Below are positions 1-9,770 of a stretch of 64,000 bases of DNA, piece by piece. The DNA comes from JAGWAJ01 sp965215155 (lineage in GTDB: Bacteria; Acidobacteriota; Vicinamibacteria; Vicinamibacterales; UBA8438), in assembly GCA_965215155.1 (NCBI GenBank), contig CBDCCY010000001.1:744001-808000 (forward strand), in the 5' to 3' direction. A program made the translations under genes and the position numbers. Numbering within the stretch: the stretch's first letter is position 1; each line of letters opens with the position of its first letter. The notes beneath the pieces were generated by a model. That model made no database searches. It was given only the letters and a program-made list of their open reading frames with translations, and was not told the origin of the DNA.

Positions 1-274
1 AGCGTTGCGCCAGCGCCAGCACGGCATCCGGGAAGGTGAGGCTCTCGTGCAGCTGGACGAACCTGATGACGTCGCCGCCGGTCCCGCAGCCGAAGCAGTG
101 GAAGAAGCCGCGGTCCCCGTTCACGGTGAACGACGGCGTCTTCTCGGTGTGGAACGGGCAGAGCCCCTTGTGGCCGGCGCCCGCCCGGCGGAGGGAGACC
201 ACCTCCTGCACGACCTGTACGATGTCGGCCTGCGCCTTCAGATCGTCGATGAAGCCCGGCGGAAAGCGCGGCAC
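1..274 (-). CDS. dnaG: DNA primase, N-terminal part (cut by window edge)
   Basis: The first 91 codons of DnaG, the primase that makes RNA primers at the replication fork. The visible part is the CHC2-type zinc-binding domain: CPFH at about residues 38-41 and CFGC about 20 residues later supply the Cys-His-Cys-Cys zinc ligands, within the usual FHTEKTPSF context. The start is a GTG at 274 giving VPRFPPGFIDDLK, which fits the family's usual start just before the helix preceding the zinc site. It begins 8 bases after the mutS2 stop, so the two are probably co-transcribed. The RNA polymerase-like TOPRIM core lies outside the window. Confidence 0.93.
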   Translation of the reverse strand, partial: MPRFPPGFIDDLKAQADIVQVVQEVVSLRRAGAGHKGLCPFHTEKTPSFTVNGDRGFFHCFGCGTGGDVIRFVQLHESLTFPDAVLALAQR

Positions 275-282
275 GGCCGCTC

Positions 283-2799
283 CTAGGCCGGCGAGTCGCC
301 GCCCTCGTCCGCGTCCTTGAGCTCCACGACGGTGACGCCGCCGCCGCCGCGCTCGGGGACGGCGGCGGCGAAGGCCGACACCAGGGGGTGGCCGTCCAGG
401 AGTCCGGCGATGGCCCTCCGCAACTGTCCCGTGCCGTGTCCGTGGATGACGCGCACCTGCCGTTGCTCGCTGACGATGGCCTGATCGAGGTACTTGTCGA
501 CCCGGGAAAGCGCCTCGTCGACGCGGCAGCCGATCACGTTGAGCTCGGACGCCGGGTCGTCCGCTCGCTGCACGTCGACGGTGACGCCGCCTCCGCTCGG
601 GGCCGGAGCTTCGGCGAGGACGCGGACGTCTCGGAAGCCGACGCGCAACCGCTTGCCTCGCACCTCGACCTCGGCGTTCCGCCCGTGGACGGCCACCACC
701 TGTCCCTCCATCCCGAGGCTCTCCACCGTGACCCGGTTGCCGACGCCCGGCGGCGCGGCCGGGGCCGGGGCCGGCGCCGGCGCCGCCGGAGGCCTGGCAG
801 CCGGCGCCCCGGAGCCAGCCGCGGGGCCCCGCGCGCGGCGGTCGGCGACCGCGGCAAGCGCTTCGGTCGCCTCGCGCTTCAGCCCGCCGGTGTCTCCGGT
901 CGAGAGTGTCCGCCTGCCCACCGTGCGGCGCCCGCCTCGCCGCGCGAGATCCGCGGCGCGCGCCCGCAGGCCGGCGACGATCGTGTCGACCTCCTGGCGC
1001 GCTGCCCTGACCTCCGCCGTGACGCCGCGCTTGAGTCGCTCGCGCAACTCCGCGTGGCCCTCCTCCACCTCGCGCCGCGCGGCGGCGACGCGGGAATCCT
1101 CGGCGGTGAGCCGCTGGCGCTCCGCCCTCACCTCGGCGCGTGCCGCCTCGAGCTCCCGCAGCGTCTTCTCCGTCCGCGCCAGGTGCTCGGCGAGCTGGGC
1201 CTCCCGCGCGCTGCGCCGGCCGCGGGCGTCCTCGATGACCGCCGCCGGCAGTCCGAGCCGGCTGGCGATCTCGAAGGCGAGGCTCCGCCCCGGCACCCCG
1301 TAGGCGAGGCGGTAGGTGGGCGCGTACGTCTCCGGGTCGAAGCCGAAGCCGGCGCAGGTGACACCCCCCGTGGTCGACGCGTACGTCTTCAGCAGGTCGT
1401 CGTGCGTCGTCGCCGCCACCAGGGCGCCGCGGCGGCGGAAGCGTTCGACGATGGCGGCGCCGAGCGCGCCTCCCTCCGTGGGGTCGGTGCCCGCGCCCAC
1501 TTCGTCCAGCAGGACGAGCGCCGGCAGCGCGAGGCGCTCCTCCATCTCGACGATGTGCGCGATGTGACCCGAGAACGTGGACAGGCTGTCGGCGATGGAC
1601 TGGTCGTCGCCGATATCCGCGAACACCGACTGGAAGACGCCCACCCGCGCGCTTGCGGCGGCCGGGACGTGGAGGCCGGCCTGGGCCATCAGGATCAGCA
1701 GCCCGGTCGTCTTCAGCGCCACCGTCTTGCCGCCGGTGTTGGGGCCGGTCACGACGAGGGCACCGGTCGGAGGCGCGATCTCGATGTCGACGGGCACGGG
1801 ACCCGCCGCCTCGGAGTCTCCCGGCGCCGTGTCGCTCTCGGCTCCGGCCCGCGCGCGGACCGCGGGGATGAGCAGGGGATGGCGCGCCGCCGGCAACTCG
1901 ATCCGCGAGTCGGCCGCGAGCGCGGGTTCCACGCCGTCCACGAGTCGGGAGAATCGGGCGCGAGCCTGGATGACGTCGAGCTCGGTGGCTGCCGACACCG
2001 TGCGCCGCAGGTCGAGCCCTCGCTTGCGCAGCGCGTTCGCCAGGGCCAGCAGGATGCGCCGGATCTCGTTCGCCTCGTCCTGCTCGAGGGCCACGATGTC
2101 GTTGTTGATCTCTACCGTGCTCAGCGGTTCCAGAAAGAGACTGGCGCCGCTTCCGGAGCTGCCGTGCACGATGCCCGGAATCGATCCCCGATGCTCCGAG
2201 CGCACGAGAAGCACGAAGCGGCCGTCGCGCTCGGTGACGACCTGCTCCTGCAGGTACCTCGCCGTGTCGCGGCCGCGGAGGAACGATGCGAGGGTGTTGC
2301 GGAGCCGCTGCCGCTGCCTCCGCAGCCGATCCCGGATCGCGCGCAGCTCCGGAGACGCGCGGTCGACGACCTCGCCCTGCTCGTCGATGGTCGACTGGAT
2401 GTCGGAGGCCTCGCGCTCGAACGAGCGACAGCCCTCGACGAGCGCCCGCAGGCCCGGGAACGACGCGGCGTCGGCCTGCCGGACGGCTCCCCGCACGGCG
2501 TCGATCGACGCGAGAAAGGTGGCGAGTCCCCGCAGTTGCCGGGGCTCGAGCAGCCTGCCCTCGATGGCGAGGGCCCCGAGGGCCTCCTCGAGATCCTCCG
2601 GGCCTCGGAGGGGCAGGTCGTAGGAGGCGAGGAACTGCACCCCCTCCGAGGTGGCCGAGAGCGCGGTCCGGACCGCGCGGGCATCGGTCTGCGGTGCGAG
2701 GCCGCTCAGCGCGGCCGCCCCGAGCGGCGTCAGGGCCAGGCTGCGGACCGCGTCGACGATTCGGTCGAACTCCAGCGCCCGCAGCGAGCCGTCGTGCAT
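283..2799 (-). CDS. mutS2: MutS2 family protein (DNA mismatch-repair-like ATPase with Smr domain)
   Basis: An 838-residue MutS2, a branched-DNA-binding ATPase linked to suppression of recombination or to ribosome rescue. A MutS core and clamp with long coiled coils leads to the Walker A GPNTGGKT near residues 350-357, Walker B (LVLLDEVGAGTDP) and an ABC-type signature. After an Ala/Pro-rich linker near residues 650-680 comes a KOW-like segment and a C-terminal Smr domain with HGHGTG. The LDLR motif of many Smr nucleases reads LNVIG here. Length is normal for the family. A -10-like TACTAT lies 6 bases before the ATG, suggesting its own, possibly leaderless, promoter inside the larB-mutS2-dnaG cluster. 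Confidence 0.95.
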   Translation of the reverse strand: MHDGSLRALEFDRIVDAVRSLALTPLGAAALSGLAPQTDARAVRTALSATSEGVQFLASYDLPLRGPEDLEEALGALAIEGRLLEPRQLRGLATFLASIDAVRGAVRQADAASFPGLRALVEGCRSFEREASDIQSTIDEQGEVVDRASPELRAIRDRLRRQRQRLRNTLASFLRGRDTARYLQEQVVTERDGRFVLLVRSEHRGSIPGIVHGSSGSGASLFLEPLSTVEINNDIVALEQDEANEIRRILLALANALRKRGLDLRRTVSAATELDVIQARARFSRLVDGVEPALAADSRIELPAARHPLLIPAVRARAGAESDTAPGDSEAAGPVPVDIEIAPPTGALVVTGPNTGGKTVALKTTGLLILMAQAGLHVPAAASARVGVFQSVFADIGDDQSIADSLSTFSGHIAHIVEMEERLALPALVLLDEVGAGTDPTEGGALGAAIVERFRRRGALVAATTHDDLLKTYASTTGGVTCAGFGFDPETYAPTYRLAYGVPGRSLAFEIASRLGLPAAVIEDARGRRSAREAQLAEHLARTEKTLRELEAARAEVRAERQRLTAEDSRVAAARREVEEGHAELRERLKRGVTAEVRAARQEVDTIVAGLRARAADLARRGGRRTVGRRTLSTGDTGGLKREATEALAAVADRRARGPAAGSGAPAARPPAAPAPAPAPAAPPGVGNRVTVESLGMEGQVVAVHGRNAEVEVRGKRLRVGFRDVRVLAEAPAPSGGGVTVDVQRADDPASELNVIGCRVDEALSRVDKYLDQAIVSEQRQVRVIHGHGTGQLRRAIAGLLDGHPLVSAFAAAVPERGGGGVTVVELKDADEGGDSPA

Positions 2800-2820
2800 C
2801 CCTACATAGTAACCAAGCGC

Positions 2821-3585
2821 CTAATCGAGGTGGTTGATGACGCTCGCCAGGACGGCGGCGCCGAAGCCGTTGTCGATGTTGACGACCGCGACGCCCGAGG
2901 CGCAGCTGTTGAGCATCCCGAGCAGCGCGGCCAGCCCGCCGAACGCGGCGCCGTAGCCGACGCTCGTCGGGACGGCGATCACCGGGGCCCGCACCAGTCC
3001 GCCGATCACGCTGGGCAGCGCCCCTTCCAGCCCGGCCGCGGCGACTATTACGCGCGCCGCCTGCAGCCGTTCTTCGGCGGCGAGGACGCGGTGCAGGCCC
3101 GCGACCCCGACGTCGTAGAGCGTCTCGACCCGATTGCCGAGCGCCTCGGCCGTGACGCGGGCTTCCTCCGCCACCGGAAGGTCGGACGTTCCGCCGGTCG
3201 CGACGAGGATGGTGCCGCGCCCGGTCGGGGCAGTCGGCCCGCGGGTGATGCAGCGCGCAGTAGCGTGGAACGTGGCGTCCGGCACGGCCTCCCGCACCGC
3301 GGCGAACGCGGTGGAGTCGGCGCGGGTCACCAACAGCACTTGACCGGCCGCTACCAGGCGCTCGGCGATTGCCGCCACCTGCGCGGGGGTCTTCCCGGCG
3401 CCGAAGACCACTTCGGGGAACCCCTGCCGGACCGGGCGATGAAGGTCCACGCGTGCGAACCCGAGGTCCTCGAACGGCCGCCGGCGGACGATGTCGAGGA
3501 TGCGCCGCTCGGCCTCGGCGGGGCTCAGAACGCCGCGCGCGACGTCGGACAGGACGGCGGGGAGCTGCTCGAAAGGCAAGGGCAA
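2821..3585 (-). CDS. larB: LarB-family protein (nickel-pincer cofactor biosynthesis, AIR carboxylase-like)
   Basis: Related to LarB, which carboxylates and hydrolyses nicotinic acid adenine dinucleotide as the first step to the nickel-pincer nucleotide cofactor of lactate racemase-type enzymes. Family marks are FEDLGFARVD and RQGFPEVVFG near the N-terminus, the PurE-like core with GTSDLPVAEEA, and NSCASGVAVVNIDNGFGAA near the C-terminus, which keeps the conserved cysteine. No ATG or GTG exists in a sensible place; TTG at 3585 gives 254 codons, the usual length, and another TTG lies two codons later, so the start is uncertain. No larC or larE is in the window. The stop is 21 bases before mutS2. 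Confidence 0.88.
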   Translation of the reverse strand: MPLPFEQLPAVLSDVARGVLSPAEAERRILDIVRRRPFEDLGFARVDLHRPVRQGFPEVVFGAGKTPAQVAAIAERLVAAGQVLLVTRADSTAFAAVREAVPDATFHATARCITRGPTAPTGRGTILVATGGTSDLPVAEEARVTAEALGNRVETLYDVGVAGLHRVLAAEERLQAARVIVAAAGLEGALPSVIGGLVRAPVIAVPTSVGYGAAFGGLAALLGMLNSCASGVAVVNIDNGFGAAVLASVINHLD

Positions 3586-3645
3586 GGGCCGGGACCGCGG
3601 CGCGACTTGCGCGTCCGGCGGCGCGGGATGTAACGTCGCCGCCGG

Positions 3646-5157
3646 ATGCCGCCCGCGGTCGACGTGCTGGTTGTCGCGCTGTACTTCGGTGTGCTCGCGT
3701 GCCTCGCCGGCTACGGCGCGCACCGGGCGTACCTCGTGTATCTTTACACAACCGGCCGGCGGCGGCCGGTCTCCCCGTCCGCAGCGACCGGCCCCGCACG
3801 TGCCAACCTCCCGCGCGTGACCGTCCAGCTTCCCGTCTACAACGAGATGTACGTCGTCGAGCGCCTGATCGACGCCGTGGGTGGCCTGCGCTACCCGCGG
3901 GATCGGCTCGACGTGCAGGTGCTGGACGATTCGACGGACGAGACGAGGCGGATCGTGGACGACGCCGTCCGCCGCTGGCGCGCCCGCGGGCTCGCCATCT
4001 CGTGCCTGCGGCGGCCGAACCGCGCGGGGTTCAAGGCGGGCGCGCTGGCCGCGGGCCTGCGCGCGGCGCGGGGGGAGCTCGTGGCAATCTTCGACGCCGA
4101 CTTCGTCCCGCCGCCCGGGTTCCTCGAGCAGGCGGTGCCGTTGTTCCGGGCCGAGACGGTCGGCATGGTCCAGGCGCGCTGGGGCCACCGCAACCGGCGC
4201 GACTCGCTGCTGACGCGGGTGCAGGCGCTCCTGCTCGACGCCCACTTCCTGCTGGAGCACGGCGCCCGCCACCGCGGCGGGTGCTTCTTCAACTTCAACG
4301 GCACGGCCGGCGTCTGGCGCCGGGCGGCGATCGTCTCGGCCGGCGGGTGGCAGCACGACACGCTCACCGAGGACCTCGACCTCAGCTACCGGGCGCAGCT
4401 CGCGGGCTGGCGCTTCGTCTTCGCGCCGGACGTCGTGGCCCCGGCCGAGCTGCCGGTCGAGATGAACGCGTTCAAGTCGCAGCAGCATCGCTGGGCGAAG
4501 GGGTCGATCCAGACCTGCCGGAAGGTGCTGCCGCGCGTGCTCCGCGCGCCGCTGCCGCTCCGCGTGCGGGTCGAGTCGGCCTTCCATCTCACCGCCAACC
4601 TCAACTACCTGCTCGTGCTGGCCTGGTCGGGGCTGACCGTCCCGGCCCTGTTCGCACGCGCGTCCGCCGGCGGCTGGTGGCTGTGGATCGATGCTCCGAT
4701 CTTCGGGGCGGCGGGGCTCGCCGCCGTCGTCTTCTATGCCCTGAGCCAGCGCGAGGTCGGCGGCGACTGGCTGGCGCGCGTCCGGGACGTCCCGGCCCTG
4801 GCGGCCATCGGCCTCGGCATGTCGGTGAACAACGCGCTCGCGGTGCTGGGAGCGCTGGCCGGACGTCCGGGCGAATTCGCGCGTACCGCCAAGTACGGCC
4901 CGCTGGCCGCGAGCGGGGCCTGGACCGGCGCCCGCTACCGGCGCGTAGCGGTCGTCCAGCCGCTCGTCGAGCTCGCCTGCGGCGTCTACTTCACGGTCGC
5001 CGCCGGCTGCGCCCTCGCCCTCGGCGTGCTCGGGCCCGTGCCGGTGCTCGTGCTCTGCCAGCTCGGGTTCTTCTACGTCGGTTGCCTGTCGCTCGCGCAG
5101 CAGCGCGCCGGGGCGGACGCGGCATGGCAGGCGGCGGCCGGCGGGAGCGCGCCTTGA
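3646..5157 (+). CDS. Glycosyltransferase family 2, membrane-bound (cellulose synthase/ceramide glucosyltransferase-like)
   Basis: A 503-residue processive-type GT2 enzyme. An N-terminal membrane helix (about residues 8-30) precedes the catalytic domain: VTVQLPVYNE at the start of the fold, LDDSTDETR, FDADFVPPPG (the DxD that binds metal and UDP-sugar), TEDLDLSYR (catalytic TED) and QQHRWAKGSIQT (the QxxRW motif). Three or four hydrophobic helices follow in the last 180 residues. It would transfer sugar from a nucleotide donor to a growing glycan or lipid at the cytoplasmic membrane; the product cannot be told from sequence. It is divergent from larB with a 60-base gap. There is no PilZ domain or Bcs partner gene, so it is not a full cellulose synthase locus. 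Confidence 0.93.
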   Translation: MPPAVDVLVVALYFGVLACLAGYGAHRAYLVYLYTTGRRRPVSPSAATGPARANLPRVTVQLPVYNEMYVVERLIDAVGGLRYPRDRLDVQVLDDSTDETRRIVDDAVRRWRARGLAISCLRRPNRAGFKAGALAAGLRAARGELVAIFDADFVPPPGFLEQAVPLFRAETVGMVQARWGHRNRRDSLLTRVQALLLDAHFLLEHGARHRGGCFFNFNGTAGVWRRAAIVSAGGWQHDTLTEDLDLSYRAQLAGWRFVFAPDVVAPAELPVEMNAFKSQQHRWAKGSIQTCRKVLPRVLRAPLPLRVRVESAFHLTANLNYLLVLAWSGLTVPALFARASAGGWWLWIDAPIFGAAGLAAVVFYALSQREVGGDWLARVRDVPALAAIGLGMSVNNALAVLGALAGRPGEFARTAKYGPLAASGAWTGARYRRVAVVQPLVELACGVYFTVAAGCALALGVLGPVPVLVLCQLGFFYVGCLSLAQQRAGADAAWQAAAGGSAP

Positions 5158-5207
5158 CCCTGCCCGGGGCGCGGCGGTCGATTCCGTAGAGGCACGGAGC
5201 GTTCCCC

Positions 5208-6353
5208 ATGGCGAGCGGCAAGACGGGCGGCGCGGGACTCGAGGGCGTGGTCGCAACGTCGTCGGCCATCTGCCATATCGACGGGCAGCAGGGGGTGCTG
5301 GCCTACTGCGGCCACGACATCCACGACCTGGCCCGGCAGGCCACGTTCGAGGAGGTGGCCTACCTCCTCTGGCACCGGCGCCTGCCGTCCCGGGCGGAGC
5401 TCGGCGACCTGCAGTCGGCCCTGGCCGCGGCGCGCCGGCTTCCGGAGCCGTTCCTGCGGCATCTCCGCTCGTTCCCGCCCGCGGACACGATGGACACGCT
5501 GCGCACTCTGGTCTCCCTGCTGGCGCACTACGACCCCGACGCCGGCGAGCGGTCGCCGGAGGCGGCCTATCGCACCGCGGTGCGCCTCACCGCGCAGGTG
5601 GCGAGCGTCGTCGCCGCGTGCGGCCGCCTGGCGGGCGGGGGAGGCGTGATCGATCCCGATCCGGCCCTGTCGCATGCCGCCAACTTCCTGTTGATGCTGA
5701 CCGGCGACCGCCCGTCGGCGGAGGCGGCCCGGGCGTTCGACGTGGCGCTCATCCTGCACGCCGACCACGAGCTGAATGCGTCGACGTTCGCGGCGCGCGT
5801 CACCGCGGCGACGCTCAGCGACCTCCACTCGGCCGTGGTGTCCGGCATCGGGACGCTCAAGGGTCCGTTGCACGGCGGCGCCAACGCCGAGGTCATGAGG
5901 CTGCTGCTGGCGCTCGGGGAAGATGCCGACGACGGGCGCGTCGACGGCGTCGTGCGGGGGATGCTGGCCGACGACCGGAAGGTCCCCGGCTTCGGGCACC
6001 GGGTCTATCGTACCGAGGATCCGCGCGCCACGCACCTCCGACAGATGTCGCAGCAGCTCGGCGAACGGACCGGCCGAACGCGCTGGTTCGCCATCTCGCG
6101 GCGGATCGAGGAGATCATGCGGTCCGAGAAGGGGATCGACGCCAACGTCGACTTCTACTCGGCGTCCACGTACCACCTGCTGGGGATCCCGATCGAGCTG
6201 TTCACGCCCATCTTCGCCGTCAGCCGCGTGGCGGGGTGGACCGCCCACGTCCTCGAGCAATACGCCAACAACCGGCTCATCCGTCCCCGGGCGGAGTACG
6301 TCGGGCCGGAGTACCCGCGGTCCTACGTTCCGCTCGCCGAGCGGGCGCCCTGA
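5208..6353 (+). CDS. gltA: Citrate synthase (citrate/2-methylcitrate synthase family)
   Basis: A 381-residue citrate synthase-family enzyme joining acetyl-CoA (or propionyl-CoA) to oxaloacetate. The catalytic histidines lie in HADHELNASTF (about residue 185) and GFGHRVY (about 264), and the catalytic aspartate is in NVDFYSAS (about 314). The length fits the short Gram-positive/archaeal-like class, which includes 2-methylcitrate synthases; substrate preference cannot be decided, and there are no prpB or prpD neighbours. A GGAG sits about 9 bases before the ATG. The stop codon lies inside the first stem of an intergenic double hairpin that may terminate the transcript. Confidence 0.93.
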   Translation: MASGKTGGAGLEGVVATSSAICHIDGQQGVLAYCGHDIHDLARQATFEEVAYLLWHRRLPSRAELGDLQSALAAARRLPEPFLRHLRSFPPADTMDTLRTLVSLLAHYDPDAGERSPEAAYRTAVRLTAQVASVVAACGRLAGGGGVIDPDPALSHAANFLLMLTGDRPSAEAARAFDVALILHADHELNASTFAARVTAATLSDLHSAVVSGIGTLKGPLHGGANAEVMRLLLALGEDADDGRVDGVVRGMLADDRKVPGFGHRVYRTEDPRATHLRQMSQQLGERTGRTRWFAISRRIEEIMRSEKGIDANVDFYSASTYHLLGIPIELFTPIFAVSRVAGWTAHVLEQYANNRLIRPRAEYVGPEYPRSYVPLAERAP

Positions 6354-6411
6354 CGGGCGCCCTGGGAGTCTCGCGCAGGCGAGACTCCTGCGTGCCGGTC
6401 TCGCCGGGGGC
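6340..6411 (+). repeat. Intergenic double-hairpin repeat, copy 1
   Basis: Two adjacent inverted repeats follow gltA. The first is GGGCGCCC-tga-CGGGCGCCC, containing the gltA stop codon; the second is GGAGTCTCGC with GCGAGACTCC around a GCAG loop. The shared core (GCGCCCTnnCGGGCGC, then TGGGAGT, then a GAGACTCC or GGAGTCC end) occurs again near 29145 and 33967. There is no T-run, so if it terminates transcription it is not a classical intrinsic terminator; a REP-like element is the alternative. Confidence 0.6.
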
Positions 6412-6441
6412 GAGAGCGCGCCCCTGCGGCGGGTTCTCTCC

Positions 6442-6447
6442 TATAAT
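6442..6447 (+). promoter_or_regulatory. Perfect -10 box (TATAAT) upstream of the DUF411 gene
   Basis: A perfect TATAAT stands out in the surrounding GC-rich DNA, 33 bases before the ATG of the TGA-containing gene. No convincing -35 is seen 16-18 bases upstream. With the AAGGAG ribosome-binding site at about 6467-6472, it suggests the gene is transcribed and translated separately from gltA. Confidence 0.5.
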
Positions 6448-6480
6448 GATCGTGCCGCGAGCTGCGGAAGGAGTGACTGC

Positions 6481-6930
6481 ATGCGTACCGCGATTCTCGC
6501 CGCCGTTCTCGGGTTGACCGGGGCCGGCCTCCTCGTCGCCGGCGCCGGCGCGCAGGAGCCGGTCGTCGAGGTCTTCAAGACGCCCACCTGAGGCTGCTGC
6601 ACCAAGTGGGTGGTTCACCTGCAACAGCACGGCCTCGAAGTGACCGCGACGGACGTCCCGAGCCTGGCCGGCCTCAAGCGGCGTGTCGGCCTGCCGCGGC
6701 GGCTCTCGTCGTGCCACACCGCAATCGTCGACGGCTACGTCGTCGAGGGGCACGTTCCGGCGGCGGACGTGAAGCGCATGCTCGCGGAGCGCCCCGACAT
6801 CGCGGGGCTGTCCGTGCCCGGGATGCCGCCGGGCTCGCCGGGCATGGAAGGCCCGCCCCCCGTCCCCTACAACGTCTACGCGTTCGACGACGCGGGCAAC
6901 ATCGAGGTCTTTTCGTCGCACGGTCCGTGA
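6481..6930 (+). CDS. DUF411 metal-binding protein with an in-frame TGA at the first motif cysteine (candidate selenoprotein)
   Basis: Read through one TGA at 6589-6591, this is a 149-residue protein: signal peptide (about residues 1-24), then VFKTPT-[TGA]-GCCTKWVVHL and a complete DUF411 domain ending in SVPGMPPGSPGMEG and PYNVYAF. DUF411 proteins normally carry a CGCC metal or thiol motif; here the first Cys codon is TGA and everything on both sides is intact and in the same frame. The bases after the TGA can fold into a hairpin (TGCTG 6595-6599 with CAGCA 6625-6629, and GTG 6606-6608 with CAC 6616-6618) whose loop begins GGT 17 bases after the TGA, as in bacterial SECIS elements. Seen: TGA, frame continuity, hairpin. 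Inferred: selenocysteine insertion. The alternative is a nonsense mutation or read error in a normal TGC codon. A ribosome-binding site (AAGGAG) and a TATAAT precede it. Confidence 0.75.
6589..6634 (+). promoter_or_regulatory. Putative bacterial SECIS element with recoded UGA
   Basis: UGA at 6589-6591 is followed by GGC/GCC (6592-6594 with 6632-6634), TGCTG/CAGCA (6595-6599 with 6625-6629), an internal loop, and a GTG/CAC apical stem (6606-6608 with 6616-6618) closing the loop GGTGGTT. The GGU at the start of the loop and its distance from the UGA match the bacterial SECIS pattern read by SelB. The pairing was found by eye, without an energy calculation. Confidence 0.55.
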
Positions 6931-7070
6931 GCCGCAGCCGGGCGGGGCGGCGTCCCGACCCGGATCCGCGTGCCCCGGCGCCGGCCGCCGGCGCGCCGGG
7001 GCACGGCGGTTTCCGTCCGCCGGCCCGGGCCGCGCCCCGGCCTGCCGGGGGCGCTTCCACTCGCCGGTCG

Positions 7071-8873
<1,803 letters not shown>

Positions 8874-8897
8874 CGAGGCCCGGCGCACAGGTCAGCC

Positions 8898-9671
8898 ATG
8901 AAGCGACGCAGGAAGGCGGAGCGGGCCGCGGCGCGCGGCCGGGCGCCCGCGCCGTCCCCGGAACCCCGCCCGGCGGCAGCCGCGCCTCTCCGCAAGTCGA
9001 CGACGCGCGAGTACGTCGAGTCGCTGCTGATCGCGGTCATTCTGGCCTTCTTCATCCGCACGTGGGTCGTTCAGGCCTTCAAGATCCCGACCGGCTCCAT
9101 GGAGCACAACCTGTTGATCGGCGATCACCTCCTGGTCAACAAGTTCGTCTTCAGCCCGGCGGAGTCCGGCGTCGAGCGCCTGCTCCTGCCGAACCGGGAG
9201 GTCGAGCGGGGCGACATCGTCGTCTTCAAGTACCCGGTGACTCCGGACCGCGACTTCATCAAGCGCGTGATCGGCCTGCCGGGCGAGACGCTCGAGGTCC
9301 GCGACAAGACCGTCCTGATCGACGGCGCCCCCCTCGACGAGCCCTACCTGCCCGAGTGGATGACTCGCTTGACGGAGGGAGCCTACGCGGTCGACGGGCG
9401 CGACAACCACGGACCCGTCGCGATTCCCGAGGGGCACTACTTCGTAATGGGCGACAACCGCGACAACTCCGAGGACAGCCGCTACTGGGGCCCGCTGCCG
9501 CACGACCACCTGAAGGGCAAGGCGACGCTCGTCTACTGGTCCTACGACGCGGAGAGGCCCGAGCTGATGACCCAGACCGGAGTCGGCGCCACGGTCCGCC
9601 GCATGGCGTCCGTGGTCACCCATTTCTTCACGCGCACGCGCTGGAGCCGGATGTTCCGTCCGGTGGGGTGA
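8898..9671 (+). CDS. lepB: Signal peptidase I
   Basis: A 257-residue type I leader peptidase that removes signal peptides on the outer face of the cytoplasmic membrane. One membrane anchor (about residues 36-58) is followed by the catalytic serine in PTGSMEHNL and the catalytic lysine in RDFIKRVIGLPGE, and by the family box MGDNRDNSEDSRYWG. The N-terminal 30 residues are basic and Pro/Ala-rich. It follows lepA by 24 bases and is probably co-transcribed. The many signal-peptide-bearing proteins in this window would be among its substrates. Confidence 0.97.
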   Translation: MKRRRKAERAAARGRAPAPSPEPRPAAAAPLRKSTTREYVESLLIAVILAFFIRTWVVQAFKIPTGSMEHNLLIGDHLLVNKFVFSPAESGVERLLLPNREVERGDIVVFKYPVTPDRDFIKRVIGLPGETLEVRDKTVLIDGAPLDEPYLPEWMTRLTEGAYAVDGRDNHGPVAIPEGHYFVMGDNRDNSEDSRYWGPLPHDHLKGKATLVYWSYDAERPELMTQTGVGATVRRMASVVTHFFTRTRWSRMFRPVG

Positions 9672-9716
9672 GCGGGGCGCCCCGGGACGCCGGTCCGGGG
9701 GGCGGGGAAGCCGGGT

Positions 9717-9747
9717 GGCGGCGGCAGTCACTGCGGCGACCGCCGCC
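9717..9747. terminator. GC-rich hairpin between convergent lepB and the ankyrin gene
   Basis: GGCGGCGG at 9717-9724 pairs with CCGCCGCC at 9740-9747 in the 99-base gap between convergent genes. A second imperfect stem (about 9678-9705, CCCCGGGAC with GGTCCGGGG) precedes it. There is no T-run on either strand, so a role as a two-way terminator is only inferred from position. Confidence 0.35.
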
Positions 9748-9770
9748 GCCAGGTTGTCAGTTGTTCGACC

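Noticed and set aside
388..3633. A 1081-codon open frame on the plus strand opposite mutS2 and larB
   Set aside because: It is Arg/Pro/Gly-rich with no recognisable domain and lies wholly antisense to two well-supported genes; a GC-rich shadow frame.
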